From: Sulfuriroseicoccus oceanibius | GTDB lineage: Bacteria > Verrucomicrobiota > Verrucomicrobiia > Verrucomicrobiales > SLCJ01 | Reading direction: 5' to 3' | Assembly: GCF_010681825.2 (NCBI RefSeq) | Contig: NZ_CP066776.1 | Coordinates: 2,418,001 to 2,482,000 of the forward strand | DNA: 64,000 nt | In this document: positions 8,365 through 17,048 of the stretch, one piece after another | Layout of the letters: each line of letters begins with the position of its first letter | How positions within the stretch are numbered: the first letter of the stretch is position 1 | The notes under the pieces: generated by a model | Database searches by the model: none | What the model saw: the letters and a program-made list of their open reading frames with translations, nothing else | Told to the model about the DNA's origin: nothing | Program-made: the position numbers and the translations under genes

Positions 8365-8991
8365 TTACTTGGAGAGGTAGCTCGAGACGCCGCTGTGGTC
8401 AGGCGTCATGGCGTCGTCGCCCTTCTGCCAGTCCATTGGGCAAACTTCACCGTGCTGCTCGAAGTGCTGAAGAGCGTCAATCACGCGGATCGCTTCTTTG
8501 ATCGAGCGGCCGAGAGGCATGTCGTTGACCACCTGGTGGCGCACCACACCGTCTTTGTCGATGAGGAAGAGGCCGCGGTAAGCAACGAGCTCACCCTCGA
8601 TTTCGATTTCACCGAACTCGTTCTCAACGTACTCACCAGCGAGCACGTCGTAGTCCGACGAGATGGTCTTGTTGGTGTCGGCAACGATTGGGTAGTTCAC
8701 ACCCTGGATGCCCCCCTTGTCGCGTGGGGTCTGGAGCCATGCCCAGTGCGAGAACTCGGTATCGGTCGAGCAACCCACAACCTGCACGTTGCGCTTTTCG
8801 AACTCAGCAAGCTCTTCCTGGAAGCGGTGAAGCTCGGTTGGGCAGACGAAGGTGAAGTCCTTCGGGTAGAAGAAAAGAAGAACGTACTTTTCACCGAGGA
8901 ACTGCTCGAGCGAGAAATCTTCAATGATGGTCTCCCCTTTCACTGCCTTGGCAGAGAAAGCCGGTGCTTGTTTTCCTACGAGAACTGACAT
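8365..8991 (-). CDS. ahpC: 2-Cys peroxiredoxin (AhpC/Prx1 type)
   Basis: This cytosolic thiol peroxidase reduces hydrogen peroxide and organic peroxides. The 208-residue protein has the peroxidatic cysteine at position 50 in DFTFVCPTELHRF and the resolving cysteine near 184 in HGEVCPMDWQKG, both in the typical 2-Cys arrangement. The active-site Thr47 and Pro51 are also present. No ahpF or thioredoxin-reductase gene is adjacent, so the reductant is not evident from context. The gene is a single unit, ending in a hairpin terminator that overlaps the convergent neighbour. The long C-terminal extension puts it in the Prx1/AhpC subgroup rather than BCP or Prx5. Confidence 0.95.
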   Translation of the reverse strand: MSVLVGKQAPAFSAKAVKGETIIEDFSLEQFLGEKYVLLFFYPKDFTFVCPTELHRFQEELAEFEKRNVQVVGCSTDTEFSHWAWLQTPRDKGGIQGVNYPIVADTNKTISSDYDVLAGEYVENEFGEIEIEGELVAYRGLFLIDKDGVVRHQVVNDMPLGRSIKEAIRVIDALQHFEQHGEVCPMDWQKGDDAMTPDHSGVSSYLSK

Positions 8992-9170
8992 GGGTAATTT
9001 CGTTTTGGTAACTCAGATCGATAACCGGGCCGCCCGCCAAGCGAACCTCATTAACACCCGGACATTGCAATCTACCGCGCCACAAAACGCAAAATCCGCA
9101 CAAAGTCAACCAAGAGTCGGCGCAGCAACCCGGTCACCCGTCGTCCGAACATCACGCCCCCGCCTCCGAC

Positions 9171-12100
9171 TCACCGCTCCAACACCTTCACCCGGAAGAA
9201 CTGGGGCGCTTGCTCAAGTGGCCGCACAGACCGCCACACCTGGGTCGCGCTACCATCTCCATTCGGTGTGTCACTCAGCAGCAGCAAATACGCATCACCG
9301 GCATCCCAACCATCCAGCGTCGATGACCACTCCACATGCCCAATGACATCGTCCGCACCGATCTGGTAGCGCACTTCCAAGGTAGGAAAAACCTCACCGA
9401 GCTCACTCACCAAGGCCTGACCGACGGTCATGCGGTTCATTCCCTCCGTCGCTACAGAGTCAGACGTTCCAAGAAAATGCTCAACCAATGCCGACACCCC
9501 ATCTCCATCATTGTCGGCCGAGGCCGTGCCCGTGAATGCGGCCCGCGCGTCTGTCGCCCCTGGGTTTCCGTTAGGCATCTGACTTCCCCGCCAGTTCTCA
9601 GCCACCGTGTGATCCGGATTGGACTCGGGCTCTTTCAACACAAGCGAGTAACCAGCACCGTCCGCAGACTCAGGCCACGGAGCAGAATCCTGGTAGGTGA
9701 AGTTCTGGTACTCGAAGCCGAGATGCGAGTCGCGCAGCACAATCTGGTCGCTGCTATTACTCAAAGTCCCCACATACTCACCCGCCACCGGATGGCCTGT
9801 ACCGTGACGAGTCTCGAATGCGCTCCGGTTGGCGACCACCAACACACGACCACCTGGCGCCAGCTGAGCTTGGGAGCCTTGGGCAAAGTCGAAACTCACG
9901 CCACCACCGAGCGCGAGCACAGACAGATCCACAGCCCCCGCACCGATATTCTGAAACTCGACATACTCAAAACCATCGTCGCTCGAATACCCCGCTGCCA
10001 CTTCATCTGCCGTAGGAGCCCCCGGGTGGTACGCAACCTCACTAACCACCAACTCCGGCAACTCCGCTGCCTGGTAGTAATCTTGCACCACCTTGCCGCT
10101 CCACCGCCCGCCATCATATGTGCGCGCCACAACCCGCGTCCGCTGCGTCACAACCAACGGCGAGGAATACACACTCGCCCCGGCCGCCACCGCTCCGCCC
10201 CACGCCCTTGGGTCCGAACCATCCGTCGTGAAGTAGACCACCCCGCCATCAAGCGGAGCCATCGTCACGCTCACACTGTCGGAAAACTCACGTTGGGTCG
10301 GACTCACCGTCGGCAATGGCTCGTATTGAGCATCCAAGTACCGAGCCCGAGTCACCATCCAATCCTTCATAATCTCCAACTCCGACAACCACGTCGAATA
10401 GCTCACACCACTCGCCTCAATCTGATCCTGCTTGAGACCTGCTGCCCCGCGGTCGACCAATGCACGCAATGCGTCATCCGTGATTGTCGTCCGACGCGCT
10501 TCCTGCCAGGCATCCTGATGAGACTGACGGAAATTGCTGTCACCAAACAATGCTGCATACCAATCCCGGTCAGACGCCCAAAGCGGATGAGCCGAAGCAC
10601 TTCCCTGAAACGCATACGCCCGGTCAAAATCCCACAGCGGCCCCATCTCAATCTTCGCGCCCGGCGTGCGCTGGAAGATCCGGGTCGAGAGCACGATCGC
10701 GTCCTGATTGCGTGAGAAGTTGTGCACCAGGTAATAACGCACCCAGCTGTCGACATCGATGACCGCAGGATACCCCGTCTCTTGGTTGCCAAATCCAGCC
10801 GACCACATCATCGCGTCCATCGCCCGAACCCGCGTCTGCACCTGGTTGCGCTGATCCGGCAGGATCTCGTAGCCGTCCGGCTCGGCGAAGTTGAGGAACG
10901 AATGATAGTAAGTCGAGATATCGTCCTCGGATTGCGGGCTGCTATCCCCATCGACATCATCAGGAATCTCAAGGATCCCATTCGGCCCGGCACAGTGGAA
11001 GTTAGGCTGCACCGTATCCGCAGGCATCCCCACAGGGATGGAGTCCAACCGGTCGATCTCAATCATCCACCCACCACTCATCCCATCGGCACTCATCTCC
11101 TCGAAGTCCGTACCAATTCGGTTACGCTCGACCTTCTCCATCAGCACATAGACACCAGCCAGATCGTTCAGCCCGATCTTCCCTCCATCCTTGTTCTGGA
11201 AAACCACCACCACCCGGCTCTCCGGTGCCGCCGCTCCAATCAGCTTCCCGAACTCAAAGCTCACAAAATTGTGAAGCAAGGTTCTATCGTAGTTCTGATA
11301 CGGCGCGTACAACGCCCAGTCAGCCTCCGCCGGCATCCCCAAGGGGGAAATCGTGTCGTTGTCGTCATCGTTGTCGTCCCAGAACTCAACTGAAAGCGAC
11401 TTGCGAGGGAAGGTACTCGAACTCGAACCGCGCACCCGGCACCCCGTCCGTGATTCCAGCGACGGCGACTGTGAGAATGGCAGACCGTTTCCAGCAACAT
11501 CGTAAAAACTCACCACATTCCCCTGCCACGGCAACTTCACCACATTATTGCCATCCGCAGACCTTCCCTTGTTCGGATAGGCACCTGCGCCGAAGTTGTC
11601 CATCACGATCACCGGCACATCCGAGGCATACTCAAGCAAACTTGCATCGAGGAAGCTGTAGTCACCCTTCGCCACCCGGCCACCTGTTTTATCGGGCTCG
11701 TAAGCTCTGGCCCGCAACTGCACAGGATCCGAAATCGCAAGAGGTCCGCTGTACAATGCACTCGATTCATCCGGGTCGGTACCATCCAGCGTGTAACGGA
11801 TCTCCGCATCTACTGCAGGCGTGCTCAGCGTGACGCTGATCGCCCCGGACTTCACCCCACTGGGCACCGACACCGTCACATCCCCCGACGGCAACCCGGG
11901 CTCGGTATTGTTAACACTTCCGGGAGTTGGCTCCACAAAGTACGAATACGCATCAGGCGTAGTGTCTGCCGCGCGCAGCAAATCCAACTTGGGCAACATC
12001 AGCAAATCCGAGCTCGTCGTCTTGTGATTCAACAAGTGGATCGCGAGCACATTGGTTCCGTCCCTCAGGCTTGCCAGATGCTCAGAGATGTCCCAGCTAT

Positions 12101-12938
12101 CGAACGTATTAGGATCCGTCTCGGACGCGAGGGCGGCACTGTCCCAGTTTGCCGGGCTCGGAGCATTCTGACTCACCAAAAGCTGACCATTCAGATAAGC
12201 GACGAACCCGTCGTCACAAATCGTATGCAAGCGCATTTCTTGAACTGCCGCCTTGTCGGCGAGATCGAACAAGTAACGCAAATAGATGGACGTATGCACT
12301 CCATAGGTATCCGACTCGATATCCGTCGTGATGAACGGATCAAACTCATTCCCTGCCGACCTTTCATAGCCCACACCTGAGACCGCAGCGCTCCAGGTTG
12401 AGTCATCGAATGCAGCGCTATTCCAATCCGCTACCGGGCCGGTCGGAACGTGATACCGCAAGTCCGCCCCCTCATCCACCACAGTCTCCGCCACCAGGCT
12501 TTGCTGAGGTAAGCCATAGGAGATGTCGGTAATTTGCGCCGGATACAGATTGAACTCGGTACTCTTGGTTACCCCGTCAGGCATCACCAACGCCAAATAC
12601 TCACCTCCCGCAGACAACTTGAAGTTGGTGTGCAATTCACTCCCGGTAACCGCACGGTTCTTCTTAGACGCGAACACAACCAGATAGCCGCCCTCCGGAA
12701 CACTCACCGCCGGAAATGTCCACTGCGTAGGCACCGCCTCATCATCCGTCAGATGCCATCCCGTCAAATCGACCGCGCCCGGCCCCGGGTTGTAAATTTC
12801 AATCCAATCCGCGAACTCACCGTCTTCATCGGCAATCGTCGTGTCATTCGATGCCATGAACTCCGAGATCACAGGAGCTCCGCTCGCCGCCCCGGCGCAG
12901 CAGAACATAAAAGATAAAAGGATGGCACTGGTTTTCAT
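9171..12938 (-). CDS. Secreted CotH-kinase/lamin-tail multidomain protein
   Basis: This 1255-residue protein starts with a signal peptide (MKTSAILLSFMFCCAGAASG). In order I see a lamin-tail (LTD) domain at about 22-125 (EDGEFADWIEIYNPGPGAVD), a galactose-binding-like beta domain at about 165-320 and a chitobiase/beta-hexosaminidase C-terminal-like (CHB_HEX_C) repeat at about 370-430 (AEIRYTLDGTDPDESS). Next comes a CotH-type atypical kinase domain at about 440-860 with RGSSSSTFPRKSLSVEF and PLWDFDRAYAF. A second CHB_HEX_C repeat (GVVYFTTDGSDPRAW) and a second LTD (DDGFEYVEFQNIGAGAVDLS) follow, then a beta-rich tail. CotH enzymes phosphorylate spore-coat or other extracytoplasmic proteins; a kinase role here is by homology only. 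The ATG at 12938 is preferred because it opens the signal peptide. Confidence 0.88.
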   Translation of the reverse strand: MKTSAILLSFMFCCAGAASGAPVISEFMASNDTTIADEDGEFADWIEIYNPGPGAVDLTGWHLTDDEAVPTQWTFPAVSVPEGGYLVVFASKKNRAVTGSELHTNFKLSAGGEYLALVMPDGVTKSTEFNLYPAQITDISYGLPQQSLVAETVVDEGADLRYHVPTGPVADWNSAAFDDSTWSAAVSGVGYERSAGNEFDPFITTDIESDTYGVHTSIYLRYLFDLADKAAVQEMRLHTICDDGFVAYLNGQLLVSQNAPSPANWDSAALASETDPNTFDSWDISEHLASLRDGTNVLAIHLLNHKTTSSDLLMLPKLDLLRAADTTPDAYSYFVEPTPGSVNNTEPGLPSGDVTVSVPSGVKSGAISVTLSTPAVDAEIRYTLDGTDPDESSALYSGPLAISDPVQLRARAYEPDKTGGRVAKGDYSFLDASLLEYASDVPVIVMDNFGAGAYPNKGRSADGNNVVKLPWQGNVVSFYDVAGNGLPFSQSPSLESRTGCRVRGSSSSTFPRKSLSVEFWDDNDDDNDTISPLGMPAEADWALYAPYQNYDRTLLHNFVSFEFGKLIGAAAPESRVVVVFQNKDGGKIGLNDLAGVYVLMEKVERNRIGTDFEEMSADGMSGGWMIEIDRLDSIPVGMPADTVQPNFHCAGPNGILEIPDDVDGDSSPQSEDDISTYYHSFLNFAEPDGYEILPDQRNQVQTRVRAMDAMMWSAGFGNQETGYPAVIDVDSWVRYYLVHNFSRNQDAIVLSTRIFQRTPGAKIEMGPLWDFDRAYAFQGSASAHPLWASDRDWYAALFGDSNFRQSHQDAWQEARRTTITDDALRALVDRGAAGLKQDQIEASGVSYSTWLSELEIMKDWMVTRARYLDAQYEPLPTVSPTQREFSDSVSVTMAPLDGGVVYFTTDGSDPRAWGGAVAAGASVYSSPLVVTQRTRVVARTYDGGRWSGKVVQDYYQAAELPELVVSEVAYHPGAPTADEVAAGYSSDDGFEYVEFQNIGAGAVDLSVLALGGGVSFDFAQGSQAQLAPGGRVLVVANRSAFETRHGTGHPVAGEYVGTLSNSSDQIVLRDSHLGFEYQNFTYQDSAPWPESADGAGYSLVLKEPESNPDHTVAENWRGSQMPNGNPGATDARAAFTGTASADNDGDGVSALVEHFLGTSDSVATEGMNRMTVGQALVSELGEVFPTLEVRYQIGADDVIGHVEWSSTLDGWDAGDAYLLLLSDTPNGDGSATQVWRSVRPLEQAPQFFRVKVLER

Positions 12939-13165
12939 AATCACAAAAGCCCCAGCAGATAGTCCATTCATCAAGCTCACCTCATAATCCGCGGCGCGCG
13001 GGGTAACACGCCAGCCTCACGACCACCAGTGCTACACAAACGTCACACAAAAACGAACTGCAATCGCAAGGTGTAGTCCTGCAACCTTTTGCGAACAACG
13101 TTTCGCCACCTCCCCCCCCCTCGAGCTGTAATCCCCCACTCAGCTCGCACCTACCTCAGCTTTTG

Positions 13166-13639
13166 TTACTTGCGGTAGGGAGTCGGGCGCAACTTCTTCT
13201 GCAAACCTTGCAAGAACATGCGTAGCGCGTGGTCGTTGCACTCGCGGAAGTTGCGGTGCCCCGGTTTGCGGAAATAGGCGCTAAGCTCATGCTTGCTCAT
13301 CGGGAAGTCGACCAGATTCAAAATCTCCAAAACCGCATCCGCCTGTAGGTTCAGAGCGATCTTCAACTTCATAAAGATGACGTTGTTGGTAAGCTTGCTT
13401 TCAGGGGCCGGCTGCGGCCCGTCCTTTTTCCCACGCAAGCGGTTGATCAAACCATTGAGAAACACTGCAAGATCACGATCCGAACACGCAGCAAAACGCG
13501 AATCCTCTTCCCGGCTCAACCAGCCCGTCACGCTCTCGGTCGCGACCTCCTCACCAGCCTCCGCGCAGATCGCAGCCATCTCCGCGTCCGAATAGTCAAA
13601 GATGTAGCGAAGGCGGCGAAGAATGTCGTTGTTGTTCAT
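13166..13639 (-). CDS. yehS: YehS-like DUF1456 protein
   Basis: The 157-residue protein matches the DUF1456 pattern: two similar helical repeats, each with a short LRR-like opening (NNNDILRRLRYIFDYSDAEM and NNVIFMKLKIALNLQADAVL). The second repeat ends KPGHRNFRECNDHALRMFL, very like E. coli YehS. Its role is unknown; E. coli relatives are small cytosolic proteins. It stands alone between the CotH gene and tRNA-Val, with short intergenic sequence on both sides. Start ATG 13639 gives MNNNDILRRL, matching the family. Confidence 0.88.
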   Translation of the reverse strand: MNNNDILRRLRYIFDYSDAEMAAICAEAGEEVATESVTGWLSREEDSRFAACSDRDLAVFLNGLINRLRGKKDGPQPAPESKLTNNVIFMKLKIALNLQADAVLEILNLVDFPMSKHELSAYFRKPGHRNFRECNDHALRMFLQGLQKKLRPTPYRK

Positions 13640-13729
13640 AGCGTGTTGGTCGTCGATTTTCCTGCGATGACGCTAGCACGGGATCAGCCCCGCGTCGCAT
13701 GGGATGTGAGGCCGCTGCCAAATGAACAC

Positions 13730-13758
13730 AAAAAAGCCCGAGCGGAAACACTCGGGCG
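13730..13758 (-). terminator. Terminator downstream of tRNA-Val
   Basis: GCCCGAGTG and CGCTCGGGC pair around a short loop, then six T residues follow on the minus strand. It lies 13 bases past the tRNA 3' end. Confidence 0.88.
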
Positions 13759-13770
13759 GATCATGGAAAA

Positions 13771-13845
13771 TGGTGCGCGGTGCAGGATTTGAACCTGCGA
13801 CATCATGCGTGTGAAGCATGCGCTCTACCCCTGAGCTAACCGCGC
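13771..13845 (-). tRNA. tRNA-Val (anticodon CAC)
   Basis: The 75-nt minus-strand sequence folds as a full tRNA: acceptor stem GCGCGGT/ACCGCGC, D arm GCTC-AGGGGTA-GAGC, anticodon stem CATGC/GCATG with loop TTCACAC, a five-base variable loop, T arm GCAGG-TTCAAAT-CCTGC, discriminator A and an encoded CCA. The anticodon CAC reads the valine codon GUG. Confidence 0.96.
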
Positions 13846-13871
13846 TTTGGTCGTCTCGTGACGGGACTGCG

Positions 13872-13899
13872 ACCATACACCCGCCCGCGCCGACGGCAA
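13872..13899 (-). promoter_or_regulatory. Promoter of tRNA-Val
   Basis: The minus strand has TTGCCG (13899-13894), a 16-nt spacer and TATGGT (13877-13872), 27 bases before the tRNA. The spacer is GC-rich, as in some stringently controlled stable-RNA promoters. Confidence 0.5.
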
Positions 13900-13938
13900 C
13901 TTAATTTTACAGAAGAACCCCTCAAAAAATGACCCTTA

Positions 13939-15210
13939 TCACCGCACCTGCTTGATCATCACCAAGCTACGACGACCACTTACTTGCAATTTTTCCGCAC
14001 GCTCCGTCGGCAAATCACTCTCGCTCCCCAAACTGAAGCCCAGACTCTCCACAAAATAATCTTTCGCACGCGTGGTCAATGCCACCACGCGCGAGACTCC
14101 GGCATCCGCAGCCAACGCCAACGCATGCTCGACCAGCTTGCGCGCATACCCTTGGTTTTCGTGGTCGCGCTTCACGTACAAACAGGCCAACTCCGCAGCA
14201 TCCGAGCCATCGTAAAAGTGCAACGCCACGCTCCCCACAATGTTGTCGTCGACCACGATCACACGGTAATCATCGAGCCGCTCGAGAATCTCGGTCGCCG
14301 ACCGGGCCACCAAGGCATCGTCCGCCACCGAGTTACGCATCATTGAAACCAACTCGGGCACATCGCGCTCTTCCAGTTTGCGCAGCTGAAGATAATTGTC
14401 AGCAAACACCATCAGCCCCACCCCTTCGTTACTGAAGACCTCCGCCAGCAGAGCATCGCTTTCCATACCATTGAGGAAGTGCGCACGCGCCACACCATCC
14501 TCACAGGCCCGCCGCGCATGGTCGATCCGCGACCGCCATTCGTCGTCAAGCTTCTCCGCCAGCGCCGCTGCATCGTGCTTGGCCACCGCATAGTGCGGCC
14601 GCTCACCAGTCAAAATCGGCACCGGCCCGCCACAAAGAAAGATCAACTTATCAGCACCAACGGCCGCTGCCACTTTCCGCGCTACTGCATCCGAGTTCGC
14701 TCGCAATTGGTTTCCTCCCGATGTGATCACCAAAGGAGGAATCACTGGAACCATCCGGCTATCAATCAAGCTGGTCAGAGCCTCGCTGTCGACCCACGAA
14801 ACCCGTCCGGTAAATTGATGATCCACCCCTTTGACCACGCCCTCGGAATGCCCGTGGATCGCATTCGGCGTCGCCGCCTGAATCCGACTCGACGCCAACT
14901 GCCGCAGAACTTCCAAGTTCAACCGCGACACTGCATCCATCACCACCTCGTGCGTGGCAGCATCCGTCACACCACGCCCGTCAATGGAACTCAACTCAAC
15001 TCCACGCGCCTTGCCCAAATCGACCACCTGGCGCCCAGCCCCCAGAACCAACACCACACGCACACTCAAGGACTCCAGCACAGCCACATCCAACAGTACA
15101 TTCGAGAACACCTCCGACGCCGCAACTTCGCCGTCGATCGCTATCACGAATGTCTTGCCCCGAAACTGCGGAACATATTGAAGAATTCCTCTGAGGTCGC
15201 CAAATCCCAT
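13939..15210 (-). CDS. argA: Amino-acid N-acetyltransferase (N-acetylglutamate synthase)
   Basis: ArgA makes N-acetylglutamate from glutamate and acetyl-CoA, the first step of arginine synthesis. The 423-residue protein has the two-domain ArgA layout: an N-terminal amino-acid-kinase-like regulatory domain (about 1-280; KTFVIAIDGEVAASEVFSNV, LVLGAGRQV and a late NSDAVARKVAAAVGADKLIF) and a C-terminal GNAT acetyltransferase domain (about 285-423; LACLYVKRDHENQGYARKLV is the acetyl-CoA loop). Normal ArgA is about 440 residues. No other arg gene is nearby. The ATG at 15210 gives MGFGDLRGILQYVPQFRGK, a typical start. Confidence 0.93.
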   Translation of the reverse strand: MGFGDLRGILQYVPQFRGKTFVIAIDGEVAASEVFSNVLLDVAVLESLSVRVVLVLGAGRQVVDLGKARGVELSSIDGRGVTDAATHEVVMDAVSRLNLEVLRQLASSRIQAATPNAIHGHSEGVVKGVDHQFTGRVSWVDSEALTSLIDSRMVPVIPPLVITSGGNQLRANSDAVARKVAAAVGADKLIFLCGGPVPILTGERPHYAVAKHDAAALAEKLDDEWRSRIDHARRACEDGVARAHFLNGMESDALLAEVFSNEGVGLMVFADNYLQLRKLEERDVPELVSMMRNSVADDALVARSATEILERLDDYRVIVVDDNIVGSVALHFYDGSDAAELACLYVKRDHENQGYARKLVEHALALAADAGVSRVVALTTRAKDYFVESLGFSLGSESDLPTERAEKLQVSGRRSLVMIKQVR

Positions 15211-15317
15211 AACGATCTATTCATCCACCAAAGCATCACACTCAGCAAGTCTTGAAACTAAACCGACGCATGCTTCGGAATTGACGCATTTCCGGAACCC
15301 GCTCATCTTCCATCCCG

Positions 15318-16541
15318 ATGCGACTGTCTATCATTACCGACACATTTCCACCCGACGTCAACGGGGTGGCGCTTACCCTCCGTCGCCTGCAGAGCGAACT
15401 GACCAAGCTGGGCCATGAGGTCACCGTTCTGATGCCCTACCAGCTCTACGAGGACGGACTGAAAGAGGCCACCAAACGCATCCGAGCCGGCGAGATCGTC
15501 AGCGAACCCGTGCCAGAGCCGCCCATCACCATTCAGGCACTTCCGCTGCCCGGCTACAAAGGACTGCGTTTCGGGCTCCCATCCAAACAACTGCTGGTAC
15601 CATTCTGGCGCAAGCCATCAAACCGCCCGGACCTCATCTACGTCGCCACCGAAAGCCCGCTCGGGTTTTCCGCTGTTCAGGCAGCCCGCAAGCTCAATAT
15701 TCCAGCCGTCTCCGGCTTCCATACCAATTTCCACACGTACATGGCAGACTACAATCTGGCCATGCTCGAAGACATGGCGGCAGACTACCTGCGCATGGTG
15801 CATAACCAAACCCTCGCCACATTCGCTCCATCCGACGACGTCATCGCGCAACTCACCAAGGACGGCTTCCACAACGTCCGCCGTCTCGGCCGCGGGGTGG
15901 ACACGGAACGCTTCTCCCCCAACCTGCGCGACGAGGCTCTTCGCGCCGAATGGGGTGCCGGCCCGAACGACCCGGTCATGCTCTACGTCGGACGCGTGGC
16001 TCCGGAGAAGAACATGCCGCTCTTCTTCAAGGCCTACGATGCGGTCAAAGCAGACCATCCGTCGGCCAAAGCCGTTGTTGTCGGAGGTGGCCCAAAGCTC
16101 GACGATTACAAAAAGAAGCGCCCGGACATCCACTTCGCCGGCATGCGCAAGCGCGAGGAACTCGCCCGCCACTACGCATCGGGAGATGTCTTTGCATTCC
16201 CAAGCACGACGGAAACCTTTGGCAATGTGATCCTCGAAGCCATGGCCAGTGGCGTCACGCCGGTAGCCTACAACTACGCTGCAGGCAAAGCCTACATCCG
16301 CAGCGGCGAAAATGGCTATGCTCCTGAGTTCAACCAACCGGATGCATTCGTCCACGCCATACGCCAGGCCATGGACCGCGCATTCGACCAGCCACTCCGC
16401 ACTGCCGCGCTCGAGACCGCGCAGTCGCTCTCTTGGGCGTCCGTGGCCGATCAGTTCCTCGACGACCTCCGCGACATCGTCGAAAACTGGGAATACACAA
16501 AGGACTCCGCCGCCCGAAAGCAAACCACACCAGCCCTCTGA
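15318..16541 (+). CDS. GT4-family glycosyltransferase
   Basis: The 407-residue protein is a GT-B retaining glycosyltransferase of family GT4. The N-terminal domain opens MRLSIITDTFPPDVNGVALT, typical of the mannosyltransferase MgtA/PimB-like group. The C-terminal donor domain has MLYVGRVAPEKNMPLFFKAY near 222, VGGGPKLDDY near 255 and the conserved FPSTTETFGNVILEAMASG near 295, where the E(x7)E motif binds the nucleotide sugar. It probably transfers a hexose (mannose or glucose) to a lipid, glycan or osmolyte precursor; the acceptor cannot be read from sequence. An RlpA-like lipoprotein gene follows seven bases later and is probably co-transcribed. Confidence 0.9.
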   Translation: MRLSIITDTFPPDVNGVALTLRRLQSELTKLGHEVTVLMPYQLYEDGLKEATKRIRAGEIVSEPVPEPPITIQALPLPGYKGLRFGLPSKQLLVPFWRKPSNRPDLIYVATESPLGFSAVQAARKLNIPAVSGFHTNFHTYMADYNLAMLEDMAADYLRMVHNQTLATFAPSDDVIAQLTKDGFHNVRRLGRGVDTERFSPNLRDEALRAEWGAGPNDPVMLYVGRVAPEKNMPLFFKAYDAVKADHPSAKAVVVGGGPKLDDYKKKRPDIHFAGMRKREELARHYASGDVFAFPSTTETFGNVILEAMASGVTPVAYNYAAGKAYIRSGENGYAPEFNQPDAFVHAIRQAMDRAFDQPLRTAALETAQSLSWASVADQFLDDLRDIVENWEYTKDSAARKQTTPAL

Positions 16542-16548
16542 CACGCGC

Positions 16549-17031
16549 ATGAAGCCATCCCCCGTTCGTTGGCTGTGCGCGCTAATTCTCGTTGCCGCCA
16601 TCACCTCGTGCAGCAGCCCCTACCCGGGCTACAAACACAAGCCCTACACCATCAAAGGGCAGCGCTACCACCCTATCCATCCCAACCACGCCGTAGGCAT
16701 CAAACAACAAGGCGGTGCCTCGTGGTACGACGAACGCCGATTCTTCTCATCGGGCACCACCGCACTTGGAGAAAAGTTCCGCGCCGGTGCCATGGCCGGC
16801 GCCCACAAGACGCTGCCCATCCCCTGCGTGGTAAAAGTCACCAACCTGCGCAACGGCCGCAAAGCCATCCTCCGCATCAACGACCGCGGACCGTTCATCC
16901 CAGGCCGGATCCTCGATGTCACCCCGAAAGCAGCTCGCCGCCTCGGGTTCTACAAACAAGGGATCACCGAAGTCGAAATCAAAGTCCTCAGCGTAGGCGA
17001 CGGCAAACACCGCATCACCCGCCGCCGCTAG
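16549..17031 (+). CDS. rlpA: RlpA-like lipoprotein (septal ring lytic transglycosylase family)
   Basis: The 160-residue protein has a lipoprotein signal peptide (MKPSPVRWLCALILVAAI, then a lipobox with Cys near residue 20, TSCSS). The mature part is a double-psi beta-barrel (DPBB) domain: GGASWYDERRFFSSGTTALG, LPIPCVVKVTNLRNGRKAIL, INDRGPFIPGRILDVTPKAA. RlpA proteins cleave glycan strands lacking stem peptides at the septum or support the cell envelope. The SPOR domain of long RlpA is absent. I chose ATG 16549 because it opens the signal peptide. It is separated by seven bases from the upstream glycosyltransferase gene and ends 17 bases from the convergent lnt gene. Confidence 0.9.
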   Translation: MKPSPVRWLCALILVAAITSCSSPYPGYKHKPYTIKGQRYHPIHPNHAVGIKQQGGASWYDERRFFSSGTTALGEKFRAGAMAGAHKTLPIPCVVKVTNLRNGRKAILRINDRGPFIPGRILDVTPKAARRLGFYKQGITEVEIKVLSVGDGKHRITRRR

Positions 17032-17048
17032 GAAAAGCAACGCGGCCG

